A stretch of 64,000 bases of DNA. Source: Roseithermus sacchariphilus. GTDB lineage: Bacteria; Bacteroidota; Rhodothermia; Rhodothermales; MEBIC09517. A program made the translations under genes and the position numbers. Where the stretch lies: assembly GCA_003285105.1 (NCBI GenBank), contig CP030158.1:3392664-3456663 (forward strand), read 5' to 3'. Below are positions 56,230 to 64,000 of this stretch, in pieces. The notes under the pieces are model-generated. The model was given only the letters and a program-made list of their open reading frames with translations, was not told the DNA's origin and made no database searches. Numbering within the stretch: position 1 is the first letter of the stretch; each line of letters begins with the position of its first letter.

Positions 56230-57525
56230 ATGCGCATTCTCATCATCGGTAGTGGAGGGCGAGAGCATGCCTTCGCCTGGGCGCTGGCCCGCAGCCCGCA
56301 ACGGCCCCACCTGTTCGTGGCACCGGGCAACCCCGGTACGGCCGCGCTCGGGACCAACGTCCCCATTCCCGTCACCGACCTCGCGGCGCTGAAAGCCTTC
56401 GCGCTGGAACAGGCGATCGACCTGACCGTCGTGGGCCCGGAGCAGCCGCTCGTGCAGGGGCTGGTCGATGCCTTCCAGGACGCCGGGCTGGCCGTGATCG
56501 GCCCGACGCAGGCGGCGGCACGGCTGGAAGGCAGCAAGGCCTTCGCCAAAGCCTTCATGGAACGCCACGGGATCCCCACCGCCGCCCATCGCACCTTCGG
56601 CGCGGCGCAGTACGACGAGGCCGTGGCCTACCTCGAACGCCGGGGCGCCCCCATCGTCGTCAAGGCCAGCGGGCTCGCCGCCGGCAAAGGCGCCATCGTC
56701 TGCGCCACCCTCCCGGAGGCGCGCGCGGCGCTCGACGAGGTCCTCCGCGACCGGGCCTTCGGCGAGGCCGGGGACGAGGTCGTCATCGAGGACTTCATGG
56801 AGGGCGAGGAGGCCAGCGTGTTCGCCCTGGCCGACGGCGATCGCTACGTCCTGCTCGCGCCCGCGCAGGATCACAAGCGCATCGGCGAAGGGGACACGGG
56901 GCCGAACACGGGGGGCATGGGCGCCTATGCGCCGGCGCCCATCGTCACCGGGCGGCTGCTGAACCGGGTGTGCCGCGAGATCATCGAACCCACGCTGGCC
57001 GGGATGCAGGCCGAGGGGCACCCCTACCGCGGATTCCTCTATGCCGGGCTGATGATCACCGCCGACGGCCCCCGCGTGGTGGAGTTCAACTGCCGCCTGG
57101 GCGATCCCGAAGCGCAGGTCGTCTTGCCCCTGCTGGAGACGGATCTGGTGGAGGTGTTCCGGCTGATGAGCGCCGGCCGCCTGCACGAGGTGGCGCTGCG
57201 GATGCGGCCCGGTGCCGCCGCCTGCGTGGTACTGGCCTCCGAGGGCTATCCCGGCTCCTACCGGCGCGGGGTCCCGATCGAGGGGCTGGACGCCGCCGGC
57301 GCCCGGCCGGACGTCGTGGTGTTCCAGGCCGGCACGCGCCGCGAGGACGGACGCGTGGTGACGGCCGGGGGGCGGGTGCTCGGGGTGACGGGGCTCGGCG
57401 ATGATCTGGGACAGGCGCTGGACCGGGCCTATGAGGCGGTCGCGAAGATCCATTTCGACGGCATGCAGTATCGCCGTGACATCGGACGGAAGGGATTGGC
57501 CCGACTCCAGACGGAAAGCCGGTGA
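56230..57525 (+). CDS. purD: phosphoribosylamine--glycine ligase
   Basis: Second step of purine synthesis: joins phosphoribosylamine and glycine with ATP to make GAR. Protein of 431 aa from the ATG at 56230. The PurD signature GSGGREHAFAWAL is at the N-terminus, followed by the ATP-grasp domain with VVKASGLAAGKGAIV, MEGEEASVFALADG and the conserved FNCRLGDPEAQ near the metal site. Length and order match PurD. The NHL-repeat gene starts 6 nt after its stop and is likely cotranscribed. Confidence 0.97.
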   Translation: MRILIIGSGGREHAFAWALARSPQRPHLFVAPGNPGTAALGTNVPIPVTDLAALKAFALEQAIDLTVVGPEQPLVQGLVDAFQDAGLAVIGPTQAAARLEGSKAFAKAFMERHGIPTAAHRTFGAAQYDEAVAYLERRGAPIVVKASGLAAGKGAIVCATLPEARAALDEVLRDRAFGEAGDEVVIEDFMEGEEASVFALADGDRYVLLAPAQDHKRIGEGDTGPNTGGMGAYAPAPIVTGRLLNRVCREIIEPTLAGMQAEGHPYRGFLYAGLMITADGPRVVEFNCRLGDPEAQVVLPLLETDLVEVFRLMSAGRLHEVALRMRPGAAACVVLASEGYPGSYRRGVPIEGLDAAGARPDVVVFQAGTRREDGRVVTAGGRVLGVTGLGDDLGQALDRAYEAVAKIHFDGMQYRRDIGRKGLARLQTESR

Positions 57526-57531
57526 GGCGCC

Positions 57532-58476
57532 ATGCGGGCACGACCGAAGCGGGGCTGGATCGGGGTGATGCTGCTGCTGGGCGCGGTGGTGTCCGGCCAG
57601 GCACGGCCCGGCCTGGCGCAGCCCGCCGATACCCTTCACCTCGCGGCGCGGCACGTGACTCGGTTCGACGATGCCCGGGCGCTGGCCGCCGATCCCGCCG
57701 GTCGCCTCTACGTGGCGGATGCCGGGCGCGACGTGGTCGTGCGCCTGACCCCGGCAGGGCAGGTGGACGCCACCCTCGGGGGCCCCGGGGCCTCCGAAGG
57801 ACAGTTCGATGAGCCGACGGACATTGACCCGACCAACGGCCTGGTGCTCGTCGTAGCCGACGCCGGAAACGGCCGTCTCCAGCGGTTCTCGCACGAGGGT
57901 CGCTTCCTGGAAGCCTGGCCCGTCCCGGCCGCGACCGACCTGGAAACGGCAATGCCCCCTGCACGCGCCTATCGCCCGGCCGACACGGCCGTCGATGCCC
58001 CGGCCGCCGGCCGGCCCGTGGCCGTCGTCTCGTCCGCGCTGGACGATACCTTCGTCATCGACGAAATCCAGGGACACGTGCTCATGTGGGATGCGTCACG
58101 GCGACTCGTCCAGGTGATCGGCGGCTTCGGGGCCGGACCGGGAGCGCTGCACCGCCCCGTGGCGCTGGCAGCCGACGCGCAGGCCCTGTACGTGGCCGAC
58201 GCCGGGCGGCACGCCATCGTCGTCTACGACCTCAGAGGTCAGTATCTGACCACGTTCGCCGCCGGACAGGCGCGGGACGTGCGAGGGCTGTCGACCGGCC
58301 GCGGGCGGGTCTGGGTCGTCCTGCCGGGGGTGATCCGGGTTTACGACCCGCAGGGCATGCTACGCCGCTCGATCGTCGTCCCCACCGATGCGCCGCTGCG
58401 CGACGTGGCCGTCGTCGGCGAACGGCTCTGGGTGCTCACCGATACCGGCCTCTACGAAACGTTCCTGCCGGAATGA
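57532..58476 (+). CDS. secreted NHL-repeat beta-propeller protein
   Basis: Exported protein of 314 aa. After a signal peptide (about 30 residues, ending near GLAQ) come NHL-type blades, seen in ALAADPAGRLYVADAGRD, GLVLVVADAGNGRLQRF and VALAADAQALYVADAGRHAI, where the ADAGN/ADAGR motif marks repeats. NHL propellers usually bind proteins or ligands; no enzyme motif is seen. It follows purD closely but a shared function is not evident. The ECF sigma gene begins 32 bp later. Confidence 0.85.
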   Translation: MRARPKRGWIGVMLLLGAVVSGQARPGLAQPADTLHLAARHVTRFDDARALAADPAGRLYVADAGRDVVVRLTPAGQVDATLGGPGASEGQFDEPTDIDPTNGLVLVVADAGNGRLQRFSHEGRFLEAWPVPAATDLETAMPPARAYRPADTAVDAPAAGRPVAVVSSALDDTFVIDEIQGHVLMWDASRRLVQVIGGFGAGPGALHRPVALAADAQALYVADAGRHAIVVYDLRGQYLTTFAAGQARDVRGLSTGRGRVWVVLPGVIRVYDPQGMLRRSIVVPTDAPLRDVAVVGERLWVLTDTGLYETFLPE

Positions 58477-58508
58477 CCCCCTCAACCCGTCTGTGATCGA
58501 CAGGCCTT

Positions 58509-59057
58509 ATGCCGGATGAAGGACCGACGCCGCCGGAGCCCCGCGAGGTGGATCTGGATGCGCTCTTTCAGGGGACGTATCAGGAATTGCGCCGGCTTGC
58601 AGCCGTCGTCGGGCGGGGGGATCCGTCAGAGACGCTCAACCCCACGGCGCTGGTCAACGAGGCCTACCTCCGGCTGGCCGAGTCCCTTCGGGTTTCGCCG
58701 GCCAGCACAATGCACTTCAAACGCATCGCTGCTCGTGCCATGCGCCAGGTGCTGGTCGATGCGGCCCGCAGACGGCAGGCGCTCAAGCGGGGTGGAGATG
58801 CGGTGATGGTGACCTTCGATGCGGCCCTCGACGGGGTCCGTGTGGCCCGTTCGGAAGAGGTGCTGGCTCTGGACGAGGCCCTGGCCGGTCTGGCTGCGCT
58901 CGAGCCGCGCCAGGCTCAGATCGTGGAGTTTCGCTTTTTTGGAGGATACAGCCTCGATGAGACGGCCCGGCTGCTCGGAGTCTCCCCCGCCACTGTGCAG
59001 CGCGACTGGCGAGCCGCACGGGCCTGGCTGCTGCTCGAACTCGGACGCCCGGGCTGA
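58509..59057 (+). CDS. ECF-like RNA polymerase sigma factor (TIGR02999/SigX6-like)
   Basis: Alternative sigma factor of 182 aa that would direct RNA polymerase to a set of promoters. Region 2 is seen in TALVNEAYLRLAES and HFKRIAARAMRQVLVDAARRR. Region 4, with its helix-turn-helix, is in LEPRQAQIVEFRFFGGYSLDETARLLGVSP. This wording fits the sigma group often paired with Ser/Thr kinases in Planctomycetes, Acidobacteria and Rhodothermales-type genomes. No anti-sigma gene is adjacent; instead a receptor-like kinase gene starts 40 bp downstream and probably controls it. Confidence 0.88.
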   Translation: MPDEGPTPPEPREVDLDALFQGTYQELRRLAAVVGRGDPSETLNPTALVNEAYLRLAESLRVSPASTMHFKRIAARAMRQVLVDAARRRQALKRGGDAVMVTFDAALDGVRVARSEEVLALDEALAGLAALEPRQAQIVEFRFFGGYSLDETARLLGVSPATVQRDWRAARAWLLLELGRPG

Positions 59058-59097
59058 GCCCCGGCCGTCTCTGCCTGAGACGAACTCGCTTTCTGTC

Positions 59098-61746
59098 ATG
59101 GACGCCGCTCGCTGGTCCCGCTTGCAGGTCCTCTTCCACGACGCACTCTCGGTGCCCGAGTCCGACCGGGAGCGCTGGCTCGATGAGGTCTGTCGCGAGG
59201 ATGCCTCGCTCCGCGACGACCTGCGGCGGCTGCTCGCGGCCGATGCACGGGCCACCTCCTGGCTGGATCGCGGGGCGGCCGGCTCCGCCCGGGCGTTGCT
59301 CGAGCCCGACGTCCATCCCGAGACCATTGGACCCTACCGGATACGCCGGGTGCTCGGGTGCGGCGGCATGGGCGTCGTGTATCTGGCCGAGCGGGAGGAT
59401 CTGGGCTCACATGTGGCCGTCAAGGTGCTGCGTGCCCCGCTGGTGTCCGCTCTGGGACGGACACGCTTCGACGACGAGGCGCGAACCCTGGCCCGCCTCA
59501 ACCATCCGTCCATCGCCCGGCTGTTCGATGCCGGGACGCTGCCCGACGGCACGCCCTACATGGTCATGGAGTACGTGCAGGGGGAGTCGCTGATGGCGTA
59601 TTGCGAACGCGCGCAGTGTGACGTCGAGCAGCGGCTGGATCTGTTCCGGGAGGTTGCCGAAGCCGTCGACTATGCCCACCGTCAGGCCATCATCCACCGG
59701 GATCTCAAGCCGTCCAACATCCTCGTCGCACCGGGTGAGACGGGCGGGGCGCCTGCCGTGAAGCTGCTGGATTTCGGGATCGCCAAGCCCCTCGACCGGC
59801 CGGACCTCTGGCGTACGCAGACCGGGCAGTGGGTGATGACCCCGGCCTATGCCGCGCCCGAGCAACTGCGGGGAGAGGCCGTGGGCGTGTTCACCGACGT
59901 CTACGCGCTGGGGGTCATGCTCTACGAACTGCTGACCGGCACGTCTCCCTACGATCTGACGGACTGCACACCGGGGGAGGTCGAACAGATCGTGCTCGGC
60001 CAGGAGCCCGAGAAGCCTTCCGTCCGGGCTGTTCGGACGGGGCGAGTGGCCTTGCGGTCCTGGCCGGATCGGCAGGCCTGGGCGGACCTGGACGTGCTGT
60101 GCCTCAAAGCCATGCACAAGGACCCGGCCCGGCGCTATGCGTCCGTGGAGGCGCTCCTGCGGGATCTACGGCATGTGCGGCAACGGGAGCCGCTGGAGGC
60201 GCGCCCGGACACGCCGGGCTATCGCCTCGGGCTGTTCGTGCGCCGCAACCGCCGGGCCGTGCTGGCGACCGCGCTCGGGGCCGTGGCGTTCATGGGCGTC
60301 GTGGGCTTCTACACGTGGCGCCTCCGGTCGGCGCGTGACGCGGCCCTGCAGGAAGCCGCCCGGGCGCAGCGGATCGAGCGGTTCATGATGGCGCTCTTCG
60401 AGGACGGGGACGTCTCCGTCGGTCCGCCGGACAGCCTGCGCGTGACGACGCTGTTGGAGCGGGGGGTGCGCGAGGCGCAGATGCTCGAGGCCGAGCCGGA
60501 CGTCCAGACCGAGCTCTACATGACCCTCGGGAGGCTCTACCAGCAGCTCGGGGATCTGGACCGGGCGGACTCGTTGCTCTCGGCGGCTCTGCGGCAGCGG
60601 GAAGGGCGTCTGGGGGCCGGCCATCCGAGCGTGGCGAGGAGCCGGGTGGCGCTGGGGAGGCTGCGGAACGACCAGGCCGCCTTCGAAGAAGCCGAACGAC
60701 TCATCCGGGAAGGCCTCGTCGCGATCCGCCGCCACCTGCCCGCCCGGCACCCGGCCGAGGTCGAAGCGCTCACAGCGCTGGGGCACGCTCTGACGGAACA
60801 AGGCGGATACGACCGGGCCGTCGCCGTCCTGGAGGAAGCCGCACGCCTTCAGACCGACGCCGACCCCGCCTCGCTCAGCGAAACGCTCACGGAACTGGCC
60901 AACGCCCACTTCTACGCCGGACGCTACGCGTCGTCTGATTCGCTGAACCGCCTCGTGCTGGCGCTGGACCAGCGGCACTTCGGCCGGCGGCATCCTCGCG
61001 TAGCCGGCAGCCTGATCAACCTGGGGGCCACGCGCCATCAACTCGGGTACTTCGAAGAGGCCGAGGGCCTCTACCGGCAGGCGCTGGAGATCAACCTGGC
61101 CTATTTCGGCCCGGATCGCGTGGAGACGGCCGCCAACCTGCGCATGCTGGGGCAGACGCTCGCCTTCCAGGGGCGCTACGACGAGGCCCTGGAGGTGCTC
61201 CGCCCGGCGCTCGCCCTGCACGAACGGGTCTACGGCCGCGATCATCCGAACATCGCCAGCCTGCTCAACGAACTGGGCACGGTGGCGCTCCAACAGGATG
61301 ACTTTGCCCGCGCCGAGGCCTTTTTCAGCCGCATGGTCGCCATCTACCGCGCCGTCTATCAAGACGACCACTACTACACCGGGATCGGCCTGGCAAACCT
61401 GGCCAGTGTGTATCTGGCCGAAGGGCGATACGATCGTGCCGAGCCACTCTTCCGGGACGCTCTGGCGCTCTTCACGCGGACGCTGGGGGAGGCCCACATC
61501 CAGACGGGCATCGCGCGGATCAAGCTGGGGCGCGTCCTGCTGCGCTCCGGCCGCCCCGAGGAGGCCACGGGGGAGCTGCGCACGGGCTATGACATCCTGA
61601 ACGCTCAGACCAGTCCTTCCGTGAGCTGGCTACAGGCCGCTCGTGGCGACCTGGCCGAGGCGTATGAACGGCTCGGGAATCCCGAACAGGCAGCCGTCTT
61701 CCGGTCCGAGCGGGCCGCGGCCGAAGCGGCCCACCCGGACCGGTGA
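59098..61746 (+). CDS. membrane Ser/Thr protein kinase with TPR sensor region
   Basis: Single-span membrane kinase of 882 aa. The Hanks-type kinase domain spans about 78-360: glycine loop LGCGGMGVVYLA, catalytic Lys109 in VAVKVL, H200-R-D202 in IHRDLKPSN, and D225-F-G. A transmembrane helix lies at about 385-405 (TALGAVAFMGVVGFYTW). The outer part, about 440-870, is a series of TPR units of the 42-residue kinesin-light-chain type (ALEINLAYFGPDRVETAANL, YGRDHPNIASLLNELG, and others). ATG 59098 was chosen; the frame continues upstream only because it overlaps the sigma gene. It is likely coupled to the sigma factor. Confidence 0.93.
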   Translation: MDAARWSRLQVLFHDALSVPESDRERWLDEVCREDASLRDDLRRLLAADARATSWLDRGAAGSARALLEPDVHPETIGPYRIRRVLGCGGMGVVYLAEREDLGSHVAVKVLRAPLVSALGRTRFDDEARTLARLNHPSIARLFDAGTLPDGTPYMVMEYVQGESLMAYCERAQCDVEQRLDLFREVAEAVDYAHRQAIIHRDLKPSNILVAPGETGGAPAVKLLDFGIAKPLDRPDLWRTQTGQWVMTPAYAAPEQLRGEAVGVFTDVYALGVMLYELLTGTSPYDLTDCTPGEVEQIVLGQEPEKPSVRAVRTGRVALRSWPDRQAWADLDVLCLKAMHKDPARRYASVEALLRDLRHVRQREPLEARPDTPGYRLGLFVRRNRRAVLATALGAVAFMGVVGFYTWRLRSARDAALQEAARAQRIERFMMALFEDGDVSVGPPDSLRVTTLLERGVREAQMLEAEPDVQTELYMTLGRLYQQLGDLDRADSLLSAALRQREGRLGAGHPSVARSRVALGRLRNDQAAFEEAERLIREGLVAIRRHLPARHPAEVEALTALGHALTEQGGYDRAVAVLEEAARLQTDADPASLSETLTELANAHFYAGRYASSDSLNRLVLALDQRHFGRRHPRVAGSLINLGATRHQLGYFEEAEGLYRQALEINLAYFGPDRVETAANLRMLGQTLAFQGRYDEALEVLRPALALHERVYGRDHPNIASLLNELGTVALQQDDFARAEAFFSRMVAIYRAVYQDDHYYTGIGLANLASVYLAEGRYDRAEPLFRDALALFTRTLGEAHIQTGIARIKLGRVLLRSGRPEEATGELRTGYDILNAQTSPSVSWLQAARGDLAEAYERLGNPEQAAVFRSERAAAEAAHPDR

Positions 61747-61790
61747 GGCGGCGTGGGTGCAAGGCGCCAGGGACATCGGCCGGCGGCCGC

Positions 61791-62684
61791 TCAATTCCCG
61801 AAGCGGTAATGGATGCCGGCGCCGAAGATGAACGTGGAGAAGTTGTAATACTGGAAGTTAGCGAAGGCCAGGCCGACCTCCGCATTGACGAAGATCGGAG
61901 GGAAGTCGGCATCGTCGAAGAGGCGTTGCAGGCCGGCTTCGATGCCGGCACCACCACCGAGCCCCAGGACGCTCTCCGTGTCGATCACGTAGTCGTACCG
62001 ATACAGGCTGGCGGCGCCATAGCCGTACAGGTCGTAGTCCACATCTCGCTTGAAGCGGTACCAGACACGGCCTCCGAAGTTGGTCACCGTGCCCAGAAAA
62101 CCGAGAAGGGCCTCGGCAGTCAGCGTTTCGCTGACCTGCATCGTGCCGCTGAGCCCGTAGGCCGGCCAGGACGACGTAACGCCCAGCCCGAAGCGGCCTC
62201 CCTGCAGCCCCACGGTCGTGGCGTCCAGGCTGTCGGCCGCCGCCCGAGGGGAGGCGGTGCGGAGGGAGACCTCGTGGGCTGGAGCGCTGACCGGGCGAAA
62301 CGCCGCTGATTCCGTCCTCGGCGTGCTGTGGTGCTGCGCCTGGAGGCCGGGGACGGTCAACAGCATCAGGCCGCCCAGCACCATCGGAGACAGCAGCGGG
62401 GCCGGGGGTGGGGTCAGGTACCGGCGAGCACCCAGCGCAATGGCCCACAGCACCGCCAGTTGAGCCGTCAGCTGGAGCCAGTGAATGTGGGGCGCCATCC
62501 CGAGATGCTCCCCCAGTACCCCGAGGCGGCTGGACCATTGCGGCCCGGTCAGCAGAAAGGCGTACTCGGTGCCGTTGAACGTCGCATACGGGGGAAAGAG
62601 CAGCATGAAGACGGTCAACACCCCGGCGACGTAGGAGAAGAAGCGGGCGGTGCGGGTCGGTGAGGAGGGCATGGCAGCAGACAT
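61791..62684 (-). CDS. composite membrane protein with C-terminal barrel-like domain
   Basis: Protein of 297 aa that looks like two pieces in one. Transmembrane helices are likely at about 14-32 and 67-86, followed by a third hydrophobic stretch at 99-116 (MVLGGLMLLTVPGLQAQ) that resembles a signal peptide with its cleavage site. From about 155 on the sequence is beta-rich and ends HYRFGN, like an outer-membrane barrel (GAGIEAGLQRLFDDA, IFVNAEVGLAF). It may be one protein anchored by N-terminal helices or two fused reading frames. Start at 62684; the frame to 62738 adds 18 residues without support. I do not recognise a family. Confidence 0.65.
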   Translation of the reverse strand: MSAAMPSSPTRTARFFSYVAGVLTVFMLLFPPYATFNGTEYAFLLTGPQWSSRLGVLGEHLGMAPHIHWLQLTAQLAVLWAIALGARRYLTPPPAPLLSPMVLGGLMLLTVPGLQAQHHSTPRTESAAFRPVSAPAHEVSLRTASPRAAADSLDATTVGLQGGRFGLGVTSSWPAYGLSGTMQVSETLTAEALLGFLGTVTNFGGRVWYRFKRDVDYDLYGYGAASLYRYDYVIDTESVLGLGGGAGIEAGLQRLFDDADFPPIFVNAEVGLAFANFQYYNFSTFIFGAGIHYRFGN

Positions 62685-62900
62685 GGCGGTGTTCCGGCTG
62701 GTTGTGAAATCGGCCCGGATGGGGCCACCTGTCTGCATTGCGTAAGAAGCGCGCCGAAATCGTCATCCTACCCCCGTTTTTTTGGGGGAGGGCGAGAACA
62801 GCAGGCCCAGCAAGGCCCCCGTCCGGTTGCGCGAGGCGGCCGGAACGTGCATACTGTGTTCGTCATCCAGGCCCATCACGATCTGTCAGGAGGGAATGCT

Positions 62901-64000
62901 ATGCTGCGGAATGGCGTGTTCATGTTCATGTGCCTCACCCTGGTGGCGGGGCTCTTCGCTCGGAGCGGGGCTGCGCAGGACCGCCCGATCGCTTTCGTCG
63001 GCGTCAACGTGCTCCCGATGGATGCCGAGCGCGTGCTGGAAGGGTACACCGTCGTCGTCGAGGGCGAGCGCATCGCCGCCGTCGGGCCGCAGGCGACGAC
63101 GGCCGTGCCGGAGGGGGCGCTGCGCATCGACGGGGCGGGGCGGTATCTGATGCCGGGGCTGGCGGAGATGCACGGGCACATCCCGCCACCCACCGCGGAC
63201 CCGGCGTACGTCGAGAACGTCCTGTTCCTCTACGTCGCCAACGGGATCACGACCGTCCGCGGGATGCTCGGGCACGAGGGGCAACTGGACCTGCGGGCAC
63301 GGGCCAACCGCGGGGACGTCCTCGCTCCGACGCTCTATCTGGCCGGCCCCGGCTTCAGCGGTCAGGCGGTCGACTCGCCGGAGCACGCCGCGGCGATGGT
63401 GCGGCGGCAGAAGGCCGAGGGCTGGGATCTGCTGAAGATCTTCCCCGGGCTGTCCCGGGAGGAGTACGATGCCGTGGCGCGTACCGCCCACACGGTCGGG
63501 ATCCGCTTCGCCGGGCACGTGCCGGCCGACGTCGGGGTCCTGCACGCGCTGGAGATGAAGCAGGAGACGATCGACCACATCGACGGCTACATCGAGCACC
63601 TGGGCGGCCAGGCCGGGCCCGTCGATGAAGCCGCCCTGGCCGACCTGGTCTACCGCACCCGGGAAGCCGGTACCTGGATCGTGCCGACGATGGTGCTCTG
63701 GGAAACCCTCCAGGGGACGGCCGACCTGGAGGCGCTCCGGGCCTTCGAGGAACTGCGCTACATGCCTCCCGATCTGGTGGCGTCCTGGACGCGCAGCTTC
63801 GAGCAACGGGTGGGCAGCGACCGGTTCGACCCCGTCGCCGCCCGCCACGTGATCGACAACCGCATGCGGCTGCTTCGTGCGCTGCATGAAGGCGGCGTGC
63901 GGATCCTCCTGGGCACCGACGCCCCGCAGCAGTTCAGCGTACCGGGGTTCTCGCTGCATCGGGAGGTGGTGCGCATGGCCGAGGCCGGGATGTCGCCCTA
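62901..64000 (+). CDS. secreted amidohydrolase family protein (partial, runs off window end)
   Basis: Metal-dependent hydrolase cut off at the window edge after about 366 residues. A clear AGGAGGG Shine-Dalgarno sequence sits 7 nt before ATG 62901. A signal peptide ends at SGAAQ (about 26). The amidohydrolase barrel carries H91-G-H93 in AEMHGH, then FAGHVPAD, TIDHIDGY and LLGTDAPQ, so four metal-site positions and the catalytic Asp are present. This looks like the prolidase/imidazolonepropionase-like subgroup of exported amidohydrolases often found in Bacteroidota. Dipeptide or cyclic amide substrates are likely but unproven. Confidence 0.9.
   Translation, partial: MLRNGVFMFMCLTLVAGLFARSGAAQDRPIAFVGVNVLPMDAERVLEGYTVVVEGERIAAVGPQATTAVPEGALRIDGAGRYLMPGLAEMHGHIPPPTADPAYVENVLFLYVANGITTVRGMLGHEGQLDLRARANRGDVLAPTLYLAGPGFSGQAVDSPEHAAAMVRRQKAEGWDLLKIFPGLSREEYDAVARTAHTVGIRFAGHVPADVGVLHALEMKQETIDHIDGYIEHLGGQAGPVDEAALADLVYRTREAGTWIVPTMVLWETLQGTADLEALRAFEELRYMPPDLVASWTRSFEQRVGSDRFDPVAARHVIDNRMRLLRALHEGGVRILLGTDAPQQFSVPGFSLHREVVRMAEAGMSP

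Noticed and set aside
62769-62790. CCCCC-GTTTTTTT-GGGGG element upstream of the amidohydrolase gene.
   Set aside because: A 5-bp stem with the T run in the loop and not after it cannot be an intrinsic terminator on either strand, and no other role is suggested by context.

Overview
The window is high-GC bacterial DNA that looks like the Rhodothermota/Bacteroidota lineage, most likely Rhodothermales. The signs are a SusC/SusD pair, three secreted proteins ending in type IX secretion (T9SS) type A C-terminal domains, PorV-like and PorD-like (DUF4835) T9SS proteins, tandem S46 dipeptidyl-peptidases, and many signal peptides with few clear Shine-Dalgarno sites. The secreted GH10 xylanase has the length (813 aa from the start chosen here) and the CBM4_9-GH10-T9SS layout that I remember for XynRA2 of the hot-spring bacterium Roseithermus sacchariphilus strain RA. 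That is recollection, not a database match. No insertion sequence, prophage, CRISPR array or rRNA operon was seen.

Layout. 0.1-6.8 kb: SusC/SusD uptake pair, a small lipoprotein and a glycerate kinase that overlaps it. 6.9-12.6 kb: M14 metallopeptidase, DUF255 thioredoxin-fold protein, PPK2 polyphosphate kinase. 12.6-16.2 kb: GlsB-type membrane protein, alaS, tRNA-Ser(CGA) with a strong terminator. 16.2-21.0 kb: a large three-part envelope protein, two small unknown proteins, a SCO lipoprotein with a CusF-like domain. 21.2-25.3 kb: helix-hairpin-helix outer-membrane protein and PorV-like protein, divergent from a PorD-like gene. 25.5-36.9 kb: secreted-enzyme and uptake cluster (GH10 xylanase behind two operator-like palindromes, TonB-dependent receptor, beta-helix protein, SurA-like isomerase, PQQ-dehydrogenase-like propeller), then tRNA-Leu(UAG). 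37.1-45.7 kb: two S46 peptidases, a PGM/phosphatase-fold metalloenzyme with a divergent DprA-like protein, a patatin, a PH-like membrane protein. 45.8-49.1 kb: peroxide-defence module (ankyrin protein, catalase, divergent OxyR). 49.2-58.5 kb: small lipoprotein, mutS, a three-repeat unknown protein, gamma carbonic anhydrase, deacetylase plus flippase-like pair, purD, NHL-repeat protein. 58.5-64 kb: ECF sigma factor plus TPR Ser/Thr kinase, a membrane/barrel composite protein, and an amidohydrolase cut off by the window edge.

How the genes work together. The central region suggests a cell-surface system that cuts xylan outside the cell with a T9SS-exported xylanase and imports products through TonB-dependent receptors. 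T9SS-related genes lie just upstream of it. Peptidases of families M14, S46 and possibly a gluzincin suggest that external peptides are also used. The oxyR-catalase-ankyrin module has a good candidate OxyR site in the divergent promoter region. Housekeeping genes (alaS, mutS, purD, tRNAs) are spread among these envelope genes, so this looks like ordinary chromosome and not an island.
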